Below the pieces are notes generated by a model. It saw only the letters and a list, made by a program, of their open reading frames with translations, had not been told where the DNA came from and did no database searches. The position numbers were made by a program, and so were the translations under genes. This document shows positions 10,901 through 23,165 of a stretch of 64,000 bases of DNA, piece after piece. The first letter of the stretch is position 1; each line of letters opens with the position of its first letter. The DNA comes from Trochalopteron elliotii (lineage: Eukaryota > Chordata > Aves > Passeriformes > Leiothrichidae): the NCBI GenBank assembly GCA_024734555.1, contig JANPWX010000054.1:10792966-10856965 (forward strand). The letters run 5' to 3'.

Positions 10901-13850
10901 ACAAACAAAGAGAAGGTTCTGTCTACTCTGCTCTCAGGTGTAGTCTGGGATCTGTCATTTACTTCTTGTCCTTTACTGGATTTTGCACCTCTCACAAGGC
11001 ACAAGTTGTGAATTGACCTTCCCAGAGAATCACATTCCCATGCCCAGGTGTTTGAAGGTTTCTGTTGAAGACTACCAGCCTGCAGTAGCTGAGCTCCCAT
11101 AGCCAGAGAACTGGGCTGAGCCTGTGCTGCACTGGCCATAGCAGCTGCCCAGGCTGGAGGATCCTGCTGCAGAGCTCATGGAGCAGCTTTTGTGTTCAGT
11201 GTTAGTAAGAGGTAAACCAGCAAGGTGAGCAGGTGGATTTTGAGCCTTCCCTCAACTGGGGCATTTAGCCCTTGTCTAGGTGTGGGGCTTCCTTGCCCTT
11301 TGCTATCAGCCTGACACTGCAACAATGACTAGTTGCTGTACAAGGGACAGAGAGCCCTTGTGTCCTTTTTGATGGTAGCTAGCCTTCATTATATCCCAAT
11401 AGCACTAAAAATCAGGGATGTGTCTGGTGTATCCAGCACAGCTCTAGGGCTGGAGCTATGACCAGGGTACCTCTCTGGGCATGGACAGGGCAGAGATTAT
11501 CTCTGGTGGTATTGAGCTGAAGTAGGAAAAAAGTCTCTTCCTGCAGCCTGGCATCTTCTCACCTCTTAGCAAGATTTACACCCTCCCTTGTTACTTGGGC
11601 AGGGAGAACAGGTTCCTGAGCCAGCACCTTTAGAAATTGCTCCTGATTTTGGAAGAGATGAAACCACCAAGAGCAGTTTGCAAGTCTCACTGTGTCAGCA
11701 TCTGCCCCTGACTTGAGGGCTAAGATTCACAGCTTGTCATTTGGATTTTGGTAGTCCCCAGAGGGTCTTGGCTGAGCTGAGGGTCTCAGCAATGTCTGGC
11801 ACATAGGTCCACAGCAGAATACAGTCCTTGCTGAAGATGGGTGATAATTTTTTTCTTTAAATAACTATAGCTTTTACTTGGACCATTTCTTCATCTTTTA
11901 CTTGTTGCCCAATAAGAAACACCCTACCCCACATGTAAAACCTCTTCTACTCTTCCTGGCATACTTATGTGCATGTCTGACCCACTAGGTGCCCCAGGAC
12001 AAGTCTGTGCCTGCTTCTGTCCTTAACTCCCTGCCATCCCAGAAGAGAACAGGAGTACGTGGCTGCCATCCTTCCCTTGCTTCCTGGAAGCAGCATGTGC
12101 TCCTGGATCTGCTGTGAATGTCACAGCCAAATGCTTCACCTTCCCTGATGTTGAGTGGGATAAGTTCCCTTTGGGCCTCTCAAGTAATCTGAAGACTAGA
12201 CCAGCTTTGTGGGCTGTAGCTCTTGTTGTGACCAACACTTTGTCACAGGCTAGCCCATTTCCTGCTATTAGGGAGGCAGGATGCTGGGCAGATCCTTACT
12301 CTCCTTGCAGAGCTTTCTTCTCTCCAGCCCATCACCTTTGTCTGCATTCTTCTGGAGTTCTTGTTCTGTGGGTTCAACCACCCTCTTGGTATCCGTTAGC
12401 TTCTCTTGTGTTTCTTATCACTTGTGCAGGCACAGCCACAGTTGACTCTGGGTGGGAGTCCAAGCACTAGCAGGAATTGGCTTTGAAACAGGAGAGGGTC
12501 CCAACCAGCAGCTGTTCTGTTTCTTTCCCATGTCCTGTCCCCACATGAGACAAGAAGGCAACAGAGGAAGAATAGGGCAGTTTTATTTTCCCATGTCTGC
12601 ATCTTTATGTGCATAGTTTGGCCAGAGAGAAGCCTGCTCAGGGTAGTCTGAAGATTGTATTTAGCAGAATATTGTCCATTACTTTCTTTCCCACCTCTTA
12701 ATTGATCAAGCACTGTTAGAAAATCTTGTACCAAATTCCACTCTACCACAACCCTGCAGCCCCACTGGGGCTTAGTGCGTGGGGGCCATCTGAAATCCAC
12801 TTCTAGTTGTTCCCATTGTAACCTCTTCCTCTTCCCACTGCTGCTTCCTAGCATGTCTGAACTGGGTTCTCAGAAAACTACTCTGCTTCTGACTATTCCC
12901 AAATAATTATCACATAATTCTTCCCCCAAAATAATGCTAGGTGTGGGTGAGGCACGTTTGCTTCCAATGATGTAGCAACATCCCTTACACAACAGAAGTC
13001 TTGGGTGTTTCATTAAACTGAAGAGGGGATGACTGTTTTAGGAGTGTGACTAAGGGGCGTCAGTGTGCCACAGGTGTTGCATGTTATCTCTGGGATTGCT
13101 TTCTGGGTTTGCCTTCTTCTAGTGGATGAGTATCCTGGCACCTGCTTTCCCTTCCCAGCCCTTTCCCCAGGGCCTCCCATGACTGATCCATACTGGAGCA
13201 GCTCTGTCCAGACTGTTCCTGTGCTCTCTGGGATTGTGGTTCCTCTCAGTGGGTCCTGCTGTGACCTGGACTTGCTCCTGCCACGTTTGTGCTGAGCAAA
13301 GTGCCTTGCCAGCCATGTGAGGGCCAAAGCCACAGCACATCTCTTGGCATTTCCACCAAGCTCTGCAGGCCTCCCTGCCAGCTTGCACAGACATCAAGGG
13401 CTTAGAGAGAACCAGCTGTTCTGCCTGGACAGAAATAAAAATAAAATCAAGCTGAGCTGATTTTAGTTCTGTAGAGGTAAACAGGGACTGAGCAGCAAGT
13501 GCCCCTGCTGGTGCTGTGACCCAGCATAGCTCCTCCAGCCACTCACCCTCAGTAATTCTCTGTGAGTCAGTCTGCTAGTTTTTGAGCCTTAGGAGCACAG
13601 AGAAGAGGTTTTCTGAAAAACTCCCCTGATCTCTGACTTTGGTTGTTGGGGTATTTTTGTGGGTTTGTTTCTGGTTTGTTTTTTTCCTGGGCAAAGCAGA
13701 GCGGATGGGGATGGATGTTTCCCAGTGAAGAACTCCAGACTGCTCTCCTTTCCCAGCTCACGAGTCCTGGCTTGCAGCTACAATTGCCACTGTTAGTTGC
13801 CGAGTATATGCCAGAGATACTACATTAATGGCATATTTGTCTCCTTGCAG
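7960..13850 (+). other. Probable first intron of the UGT8-like gene
   Basis: About 5.9 kb without a recognisable exon or well-preserved repeat. It contains an AT-rich degenerate repeat near 9510-9590 and ends in the acceptor TTTGTCTCCTTGCAG at 13836-13850. Its intron status depends on the CpG island at 7.0-7.9 kb being the promoter. Confidence 0.45.
9510..9590. repeat. AT-rich degenerate tandem/palindromic repeat
   Basis: Variants of 'tagtgctaatatta' and 'gatattagtatatta' recur several times over about 80 bp, with internal dyad symmetry (for example ACTAGTGCTAGT). This looks like simple-sequence decay rather than a functional element. Confidence 0.5.
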
Positions 13851-13852
13851 TG

Positions 13853-14698
13853 ATGAAGATGATGAAGGTGTTACCATGCCCTGCTGCTCTTCTTTTCCTA
13901 GTGACTGCATTCACTGTGGAGACGTGTCACTGTGCCAAGGTGCTGATCATGCCCACCATAGTCTTTGACAGCCACTTGCGAGTCTTCATGCGGGTGGCAG
14001 AGGCACTGACTGACCGGGGCCATGACCCTGTGCTGCTCCTTCACGAGGGTCGGGACGTGGAAACCCCCCTGCCTGCCTTCCGTGTGCAGAGGTACTGGGG
14101 TACCTTCAGCACAGAGAGCGCAGATGCCTGGGTGCAGGAGAAGATAAGGCGTGTCTTTCAAGGGAAGATGACCTCTCTGGAGGTGTTTTCATTTTTGGAG
14201 AAGTACCTGGAGAACTGTGACCTAGTACTGGGAAATTCTACCCTTCTGCAGAAACTCCAGTGGGAGCACTTTGACCTGCTTTTGGTGGACCCCAATGAGA
14301 TGTGTGGATTTATCCTGGCCCACATCCTACACGTCAAATATGCTGTGATTTCCACTGGTTTCTGGTTCCCAGCAGAGATTGGTGCCACCTCCCCCATTGC
14401 CTATGTCCCTGAATTCAACTCCCTGATGACAGACAGGATGGGCTTTTTTGGTAGGACTTGGAATCTCCTAGTCTACATAATCACTCGTGTGGCTACAAAA
14501 TTGGTCATTCTGCCCAAGTTTGAACGTCTCATGGAGAAGCATAGGGTGGAGCCCAAGACATCTATGTTGGACCTTGTTCATGGAACTAGTCTTTTCTTCC
14601 TCTGTAATGATGTGGTGTTGGACTTTCCCCGTCCAACGCTCCCCCACGTCATTTTCACAGGGGGGATCCTTGCTGAGCCTGCAAAGCCCCTTCCAGTG
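13853..14698 (+). CDS. UGT8-like first coding exon (residues 1-282)
   Basis: The acceptor ends at 13850 and the ATG follows after 2 nt. Donor CCAGTG/GTAAGT, phase 0. It carries the signal peptide and the whole acceptor-binding half, as the large first coding exon of UGT8 does. I chose the first ATG; two further in-frame ATGs follow at codons 3 and 4. Confidence 0.94.
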
Positions 14699-17600
14699 GT
14701 AAGTGCAAGAAAGCTTTGATCTATGATTGCATATCAACTGGGGAAGCTACTTAGTACAGATCTTCTTTGGAAGAACCTTGTAAAAGTTCTGAAGCCCCAA
14801 GTGTCTGGAAAGCTGCTGTGTTTTGGTGCTTGTGGGTGCATTGGCAAGACAGAGAACACTGAAGGCTGTCGGGCTGCAGGGAGGATGTAGAATTAATTGG
14901 TTCACTCTGAAGTGGGATTTGGCCTCACTGTCCACGTAAAATGGGGTGTAGAATTCCTAAGATGGAAGTGTGTTGCCCCTGGCACTTGATAATGAGTAGT
15001 TTGTTTGCTCCTATGTTAAAGTGGAAATCGGAAGAACGATTAATCTTCCTTGTTTCATCACTGATATGTTAATCCAGAATTTCCTCCTTCACCCTATTTC
15101 TCACAGAGCATTTCTGCCCTTGAGCTTGTAGTCTTAAGAAACCACAGGGGAGAACTATTCTTATTCCTTCATTAAATTCAGTGCAGAATCCCAAAATGGA
15201 GAAAACTGAATGGTAGAATTCCCTTTTTCTCAAGGTTCAGTCCTGAAAACTCCTCTCGAGGCTTTCTCCAACCTATGCCTCACTAATCCCAGGAATAAAT
15301 TCAGAGGGACAAGCTCCTAAAGCCTCTGGCTGAAGACACTGCTGGAACACAGTAGGACTTGTCTTACCACTTTTACAAACATTGATGGGAAATAAAGCTG
15401 GATAATAAAACTTGGACAGTCAAGATGTCCTGGTGTCCTGACTAAGGGTCTGAAATGGAGATAAGATTTTAACTTTCAAATTATTAGAGGCCTGTCAAGA
15501 TCTCTGATGGCAACTTTAACCGGTGCTGTGGATGCCAATATTTTTCAGTTAAAAACTGAGATCAGGGGCCTTAAGAAGAAGCTCTGCAGATGTCTGACTG
15601 CACATGAGCCTTGCCCATGTGGCATGGCCTGCAGGTAATGAAACGCACGGAGGGTGCTCCCGAAAGCTGTGTCAGAGGGTGGCTGCCTCACACAGCTCTT
15701 GCAAAACTCTGGCTTGGTCCAACCTGGCCACGTACACACCTGCCTTATAAAGAAGGGAGTTGTTTGCTAGGGCATTACTCATGTGCTTCGCAGCTTCCAG
15801 AACAGATCTCAGGGCATCTAAGGAAAGAATGATGGAGATAAGCCCAGAGCCCTGCAGTAGGTGGTGGCTGTCAGGTAGGCATGTCTGTGTCCACATGATG
15901 GGATGCCAGCAGGAGCCTCTGTAGGTCTAGGTGTACCTTAAAGAATGTCCCATTTGAAATCTAATTGTTTATTTCCTCCTATTTGAAACACTATGGTTTT
16001 GATTGCTTCTAATTAGGACTTGGTTAAATATAGATGTGTATATGAGAGAAAGTGAGAACATTTGGTGGTCAACCATGCTTCCCTGGCAACTTCAATGCTG
16101 TTTCTGACAGCTAAATGTTACGGCCCAATTATACTGGATAACATAGTCATCTGGTTTAGGAGTCATTGTACTTTTATTTAGAACAGGAAAACCAGCACTT
16201 TCTCTTCTGTAGTAGTTTCAGTGGTTGTACTGCTCAAAGGATGTGAAACTCAAAAGAACGGAAGAAGCAAAATATCTCTGTTGTAAACTTTTTTATTCTC
16301 GGACTGTTTTAGGGCACTCTAAGCATTTCTGAAAAGATAGACTTGAGTCTCTGAAGCATACAACAAAGGAGAAATATCCCCGGAGAGTAACACTAAGATG
16401 TGCTTTGTAACTTGTTTGTACTCAGATCCCCTAACTTTTAGACTACAGTTAATATTCTGAATTAATCACTTTAGTTTTCTCTTTTAATAACAGACTTTTT
16501 TTAAAAAATATTTTTTAAATTTCTTTTTTCATTAATTCAGATTTTTTTTTTAATTCTCTTACGTGTTTATTTTAGGAAGTATTTATATTCAAAGACAGAT
16601 TTTTATTGAAACTTCCCTAAAATGCTCCTGACTGGGATACATGAGAAATTTGAAGCAGGACAGAATTCATAATGAGAAATAGACTCAGCCCAGCCTGGCA
16701 TAAGAGGAAATAGTCCTTGTTTGCTTCACAGCAGCTGTGGTTGCTGATTTCTTCTCCCTGCTACCTTCTGGCTTTGGTTAAAAAACTTACAGACTCTCTT
16801 CAGATACAGACCTGTTTATGTGGCATTACAGGTAGCCTCTAAATGAAGGACAAAAAACCTGTGGCTTTTACTTGATCTGTAGCTACCTCTCTGTCCAGTG
16901 ATCAAAACCTAAATCTGCTGTCTGCAAGTAGCTATCAAGGATGGGTGAACTCTCCTGTCAAGATGGCAAGACTTTCTGCCACCTCCAGGAGCCTTTGACA
17001 TTGGAGAGTTTGTAGGAGCCCTCCAGGAAGTTGTTCGTGACTGTGTGATGTTTTGTCTCTTGTATCAGCCTACATCTAGAGACCCTGACAGGCCTCCTGT
17101 CTTAGTGGTAATGGGAAAATAACCTTCGTCTTTTTACTCCAAACTCCTTCTCTGCCATGGTTGTTTCTCTGTGGCCCCTCTGTTTCCAGAACCTTTCTTG
17201 TCAAAGAGTAATTGTGTTACCTCCAGTGCAGGAGATAATGCTATGAAATGCAGGTTTTGAACACCTCCCTGCAAACCACCAAGACCAGCAAGCGCTCAAG
17301 TAATTTTTCCCCAGCTGGGTGCAAAAATCACAGCGGTTTTAGAGTTCATTGAGCGGTGAAAACCACGTAGCTTTGTGCTCTGGGTGGATTTGGCTTCATC
17401 TTGTCTGTGGCCAGCTTTCTACTGACACAGGCAAGAGTGGGAAGGGCCCTTCTGCAGCAATACTTCAAGGCAGCTGTGTGTGTTTTGCCCACAGGGTCTG
17501 CGTCTCTGGGTGGAAGCAGCAGAGGCGGGTGTCGTTGTTGTCTCCTTTGGCATCGGGATCCGAGCTCTTCCAAGGGATTTGGTGGAGAAGATGGCTGGTG

Positions 17601-19385
17601 CATTTGCTCGCCTCCCGCAAAGGGTGGTGTGGAGGTGAAAAGGGAATGGGATTCATTTCCACTTGAGTTGGTCGAAAAACAATGTTGAGGGGTGATTCAT
17701 TTCAAATCACAGAATCTCTTTTCTGTCTCTTGATCTGATTGAATTTATTATTGTTCTCTGTGTGTTTCTCTTCTTCTTTTTTCCCTTCCTCTGTCTCCTC
17801 CCACAGATATTTTGGTCAGAAGCCAAGAAACCTGGGTGAGAATACGCTGATGATGGGGTGGCTGCCCCAGAACGACCTGCTAGGTAAGGCTAGGTTCTAT
17901 GTATGTATGTGCCACTAGCAACACCCCTGGATTTTAGCCCAAACCACAGCAAAGGCACATAAGGATAGCAGCACCTGTGTGGATCCAAATCTGTAGCTTC
18001 TTGTGTGTCTGAACTATACAAAGCATGATCCTCACCTAACAATTGCTTGAAGTTGCTTGGCCCCTCTCTCCCTTCTCCTCCAAGCTCTGCTCAGCAATTT
18101 TGGGCTGCCAAAAGCCAGATGTATTCCCAAAGGGTAGCATCCTCTCTGCTCAGCATGCCTGTTTTTCCCTAAACATACATCAACATTGTGTGTTGAGGAA
18201 CCCCCTGGTAGCCCTATTGCAACATGGAAGTCATTGACTTGCTGCTATTTCTTTACCTGCAGGCCACCCTAATGTGAAAGCTTTTGTCAGCCACTGTGGG
18301 ATGAATGGTGTATTTGAGGCAATTTATCACGGTGTGCCAGTGGTGGGATTTCCTTTCTATGGGGACCAGTTTGACATCATGACTAGAGTGCAGGCAAAGG
18401 GCATGGGTATCCTTATGGACTGGAGCCGAGTAAAAGAAGAGGAGCTTTACCAGGCTGTCATCACAGTCCTCTCTGACCCCAGGTGAGGCATCTGGAAGCA
18501 TCAAGCTCTTCCTTTGTGCAGACCGTGTGTAGGGACCGGAGTGTCAAAAAGTGACCTTCTGTCAATCATATACTCTGCTTTTTCCTAGAACTGAAGCAGG
18601 AACAGAAGAGTGGCACAGGGCTCCTGTTTTATAATGGGACGTGCAACTGCTGGTTTTTGAAATGCTCTCTGAGAGCTTGATTTTTAAATTATTTTGTATT
18701 TCTTACCTCTTAAGAGGTGTTGCAATTTGGTACCTGCAAGGGTTTGGTCACTCATCAAGTGTGTAACTTTTGCTTGATGCTGGGTGAGGTCTTAGAGTGT
18801 AAACTCCCCTCAGAAAGTACCATACACATGAACTCACTGAATAGGTACTTGCAAGCCAAACTATCAGTGTTGTTAACAAAACACAAAGTAAAATACACTC
18901 TGGCTTGTGCTTTCATGGCTAGCAAGTGCCATCAGAGTGCCTTTCAGAAGAAGAATGGAGGAAATTTGCCCCTCTCTCAAGGTATTATATGGGACTTGAA
19001 AGCATCACTGGATGTCTGAGGCATGAAGTTTCTGTCAAAAGGTAAATGTCTTGTCATCTTCCCTTGCAGCTACAGAAAAGCAGCCCAGCACATCTCAGCT
19101 CTGCACCTGGACAGACCAATGCATGCTCTCAACAGGACAGTGTACTGGCTGGAGTACATCCTTCGTCACGATGGGGCACCCTACCTTCGCCCGGCTGTCT
19201 ACGACCTCTCCCTCTATGAGTACTTCTGCCTGGACATTTTGGCTCTTCTCTTGCTGTGTCTGGCTGGTGTTGGATTTGGTCTCTACAAATCTGTGGTGTG
19301 GTGCAGAAGGAAGGGGGCCAGCCCTGTGTATCAGAATGGCAATTGTGTGAAAGGCCACTTCACAGATGAGAAAAAACTGCAGTAG
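13853..19385 (+). CDS. UGT8-like ceramide UDP-galactosyltransferase (2-hydroxyacylsphingosine 1-beta-galactosyltransferase-like)
   Basis: Five coding exons (13853-14698, 17495-17634, 17807-17883, 18263-18482, 19070-19385) join in frame to 532 residues, against about 541 in UGT8. All introns are GT-AG and the exon phases are compatible. In order: a signal peptide (about residues 1-28); the acceptor half with the expected catalytic His41 (VFDSHLRVF) and Asp146 ([12 protein letters not shown]); [11 protein letters not shown] and [16 protein letters not shown] blocks very close to UGT8; the donor half with [10 protein letters not shown] (346-355) and the UGT signature at about 361-395, including GDQ at 388-390; a membrane segment at about 479-500; and a C-terminal KKLQ that fits the KKXX ER-retrieval motif. 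UGT8 transfers galactose from UDP-galactose to ceramide in the ER lumen. UGT8 itself maps elsewhere in vertebrates as I recall, so this is a paralogue and its substrate is inferred. Odd points: the signature reads HCG instead of HGG, and neither human N-glycosylation site seems kept, whereas N128 (NST) and N449 (NRT) are sequons. Confidence 0.93.
17495..17634 (+). CDS. UGT8-like coding exon 2
   Basis: Acceptor TTTTGCCCACAG/GGTCTG, donor GGAG/GTGAAA (phase 0 in, phase 2 out). It encodes [19 protein letters not shown] and the following helix, corresponding to the strand and loop that open the UDP-sugar-binding half. Confidence 0.92.
17807..17883 (+). CDS. UGT8-like coding exon 3
   Basis: Acceptor CTCCCACAG/ATATTTTG, donor CTAG/GTAAGG. 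It encodes [16 protein letters not shown] then [10 protein letters not shown]. The WLPQ block is a donor-binding landmark shared by animal UGTs. Confidence 0.94.
18263..18482 (+). CDS. UGT8-like coding exon 4 with UGT signature
   Basis: Acceptor TTTACCTGCAG/GCCACC, donor CCCCAG/GTGAGG. It holds the UDP-glycosyltransferase signature: [20 protein letters not shown] followed by FPFYGDQFD and [10 protein letters not shown]. The codon at 18295-18297 is TGT (Cys366), where UGT8 has Gly. Confidence 0.95.
19070..19385 (+). CDS. UGT8-like last coding exon
   Basis: Acceptor CTTCCCTTGCAG/CTACAG, stop TAG at 19383-19385. It encodes the conserved [16 protein letters not shown] segment, one hydrophobic membrane span and a short basic cytosolic tail ending EKKLQ (dilysine ER retrieval). 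Confidence 0.95.
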
Positions 19386-19992
19386 TGGCGAGTGTGTTCC
19401 AGGGCATATCCCATCACTGTGAAATGAACTGCTGCTGTGCCAAGAAATGTGTGGCATGCAGGAATGGAGAGAGGTGGAAGATCCGCAGGTCTGGATGAGA
19501 AGAGAGTGGGGAAGGAGGAGTATTGCAAAGGCCTGTGTCTACACCTCTGTGTACAGCACCTGTGGGCGGGGGGGTGAATTCCGGCGTGGGTGGGAGCACT
19601 AGGCCAGGATGCTGGGAATGGGGCATAGATAGGTAGACTTCCAGGGAGGAGTGCAAGTTGTTCCCTTTGTATTACACATTGGTTTAGATGCTGGTGTTGC
19701 TCTTCTGGCTTTTTGGATCATGGAGGGTCTGGAGGTAGGAACAGCATTCCATGTGCAGCAGGCACTACTTCTCCTCTGCCTTGTTACTAAGAGCCCCAGG
19801 AGTCAGGATACCTTTACTGAGAACCTGATGAGAACCTGAAGCAGAGCTGTGGACAAGGCAGGGCACTGAAAATATCATCTACAGGAGGGAAAAATTGGTC
19901 TGTTTTAAGTTCTGTGGATAAATATTGTTCTTCCTGCTTCAGTCAACACTCTACAATCCTGTTTGTGTTTGAGCTAAATTATTATTTTTTAA

Positions 19993-19998
19993 AATAAA
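19993..19998 (+). terminator. Poly(A) signal AATAAA of the UGT8-like gene
   Basis: The first AATAAA after the stop, about 610 bp downstream, in an A/T-rich context followed by GT-rich DNA ('tgtgtggcagttctgtgg'). Confidence 0.65.
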
Positions 19999-22399
19999 CT
20001 TATACTCTTTCTCCTGTGTGGCAGTTCTGTGGTCTTGGTTTAATGTGAACCTGTGATTCTTGTAACAGGAAATTGTTCAATCATAATTGAAGTTTTTTCC
20101 TTCTTCTTACTGTTTCTATGGTCTCCACATACCTCCATCAGCAATTTTTTAGCCTTTCTGCGTGCTTTCATGCAGTGCCTGCCCTCCTCTGCCTTCATTT
20201 GGCACACACCCATGCCCATAGCATCTCCAAACCTGTGATGAAAGAAAAATTGGAACAGATGCAAGTGCCAGGACCACAGGATCAGCAGCCAATAGCTCAG
20301 AGAGCTGGTCCTAGGTAATAAGCCATACACATTTACAGAAGCAGCAAGCTCTGCTCCTTTCAATGTGGACAGATAATACTGTTGCTCCAGTTGGGCCATG
20401 GTATGGAGTGCTACCTAATGTGTTTTTACTCACCCTGGCCTCTAAGGCAAACCTAAGTGGGGTGCAGCTGCACAACCTGCCCACAGCGTTGTCCAATGCT
20501 CCCACTGCCAGTGCCCCACACTGAGGATCAAGGACTCTGCTCCATGCTCCCACTGGGGCCACTGCAATGCTGCAGGAGTTGGAGAGGAGCCTCACTGCCA
20601 CAGCTGCCCTCACTGGTGCTTCTAGGCTTTGCTCTTGCTTGCTGTTCCATGTGGGTTTTTTCCCAGAGGAAAGATGTGTTTCTACTGCAACCTGTGAAAC
20701 AACAGTTTGGTTGGGCTTCTGGCCTGCTCTAGGTTGAGATAGTGCCTGGCTCTGACTTGGGGGCTCTTATGAGGCCAGGAAGTGCTGTCTTCCCTCCCCA
20801 ACCCTCAGCTTGCAGAGGGGCTAAGGTGAAGGTGACTTTGGATGACCCATCAACCTTGCTCTGTAGCAGCACTTGGAGGCTTCATGCCCTATGTGCTGAG
20901 GATGTGGACCCTAATAGCCCCTAAGGGCAGGAAGAGTGAAATCAGAGCAAGGTGCTAAGAGATATTAGGGGGAAAATGGGCATTGTAGATAAGTAGTAGG
21001 AACACTGTCTGCCTAGCAGCTTTCTGTCTGCAAGTTGAAATTAACAGGTTGATGGGATTTGGGTTTGTTCTTTTTTTTTTTTCTAGATAGAAAATATATT
21101 GCCACGAATTTTCAGCATTCCTCTCTGTTTCCAGTTGCACTATAGTGACCTTGTTGTCATCTCCTAGCAGATGAGTTTGGATAAGGGGGTGGAGGTGGGG
21201 CATTTTGTCATCTCTGAGGTGGAAGAAGGAGATCATTACTGCTGCCTACGTGAGAGTTTGGATGTTAAGATTAGGCTGAATATAGCAAGAGAGTTGGCAG
21301 GCTTGTGGCTTGGTGACAATAGTGGATTGTTTTGAACTTGAAGAAAAAAGAGGGAGAGGATAAACACACCATGTTTGCAAACTGGAGGCACCACAGCCTG
21401 ATGAGGACAGAGACTTGCACATTGCTTTGTTTGCAAGCAAAAGAGCAGACAGAAATACTTGAGACCCAAGAGCCTGTGTGGGCTTACAAGAATGTGACTT
21501 TATTTTCCTATGCTTCCTCCTTGCTATTCACAATTTCAGAAAGAAGTTCAAGCAAGCTACACCTGCAGCATTAGCATGTTGTCTCCTATCAGATAGGCTC
21601 TTAATTTCTTGAACTTCTCATGGTTGTTTTCATTCCCAAAGGTATTGCAGAGTTAGGAGGCATGTCTATCCAGGGAGTCAATATATATGTAGTCTATTAA
21701 AAAAATGATTCCACAATTTTGTGACAATTATTTCTAATGGAGTAAAGCACTAATCTGGCCAAGGACCCTGTGAGTAAAAAGTGGACATTCAAAAAGCACC
21801 TCTGAAGCAAAAAGTCTTTCCTAGGAAAAGCTGTGTGCTGGCTTAGAAACTGTCAGGAGCCATTCTGTAAGTTATAAGGTGATTTTATAGAAGTATTTGA
21901 ATATACTCATTAAAGATGAAAGCTCCTCTAGCTTTTCCAACTTTATTTCTGTTCTCTGTAAGTCTTTTCCTAATTAACACATAGCTTTCTCTCTTTACTT
22001 TTCTCCTTGTTATTCTTTCAGTACTGAATACAGAAGTATAACAAGGCCTAAACTAGTTATTAAGTCAAATTAGGAATAATGAATAGCCTGACACACACTT
22101 GAAAGCCATGGTGGGGGAAGGGATGTAGGTGAGCTTTATCCTTCATGCAGCTCTGCCTTCAGCTTGGTGCCTGATCTCTGGGCACAGTGCCTGCAGTTAC
22201 TAAATGCCCTCCCTGTCATAGGTACTGAGGCAGGCACGCAAGGCAGTGGTGTAACTTGGGAAATTAAAAAATTAAAACTGGAGTTTACGAGGCAGCAAGT
22301 AGGGAGCAAGCTCTTCTTTTGCCTTTTTCTTTTCCCCTCAAGGAAAAGTAGGACATGAGTCAGTACTTTTCAGAAGGCTGAAGAAGCCTCACCCAAGAG

Positions 22400-23165
22400 G
22401 TGCAACCCCAGCTGAGCTGTGCACAGGGCAAAGCTGCCTACTGCCGCTCTGTCCCGCTCCTGGCAGGGCAGGGGGATCATGAGCAGGATCCAGCAACACT
22501 CGCAGGACGCAGCAACCCCCCCAGTCTCGCTGCTGCGTGCGGATCTCCCTGCAAGGGCTGCGAGTGCGGCGGAGAGGCGTTCGGGGCACGCTTGAGCCAG
22601 CTTTTCAGGTTCACCCGGCCCCACAGCTCCTCACCAAAATTCTCTGCGTGAGGTACGGCAGCCCTGTGATTGGGAGCCGTCCTGGCTCGGAAACACCCTG
22701 GGCTTGCAAATGAATGTTTTCCAAGTGATGGCTGTGCAGCTCTGCCCAAACCCTGCGCTGAGGGCAGCTCCTCTGCTGGCAGCAGCTCCTTGTGGGGGAA
22801 TAAGGGAAGGAAGGGGTGAAGCCACACGCTCGCATGGCTCCTCTTATACCCCCTCTCCTTAGCCCAGTGCCAGCAGCTGCAGCATTGCTGGAGCACACAG
22901 CGGGGCCTGGCACCGCCTCGGAGGCTGCTCCCCTGAAGGACTTTACAATCGGCTCGTAAACTGCTGCTGCTCCAGCCCCAGTGTTGGCTTTGGAAGGGTC
23001 CCCGCACAACCCTGGCAGCATCTCCAGGCGAGAATCTGGCTGTGGGCTGCCGAATAGCCACATCAATTCCGTATCTGGTTTTTCCAGCCCAGCAAGGTAG
23101 CAGCACCAAACTGCGTCAACAGAATTCGGCTAATAAAGAGGAGCCGTCTCCCTCTGCAGGTGAGT
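22400..23165 (+). promoter_or_regulatory. Weak CpG-rich patch ending in a consensus splice donor
   Basis: Elevated GC with scattered CpGs, ending at CTGCAG/GTGAGT (GT at 23160-23161), a consensus plus-strand donor. This could mark the promoter and first exon of an unannotated, possibly non-coding transcript between the UGT8-like gene and ELOVL3. There is no downstream partner I can identify, so it is only a candidate. Confidence 0.2.

Noticed and set aside
12396..12854. 152-codon minus-strand open frame
   Set aside because: Inside the presumed UGT8-like first intron. No domain and no exon context.
22477..23109. 210-codon minus-strand open frame
   Set aside because: It coincides with GC-rich DNA where stops are rare. 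Composition is biased, there is no recognisable motif, and a second minus frame is also open.
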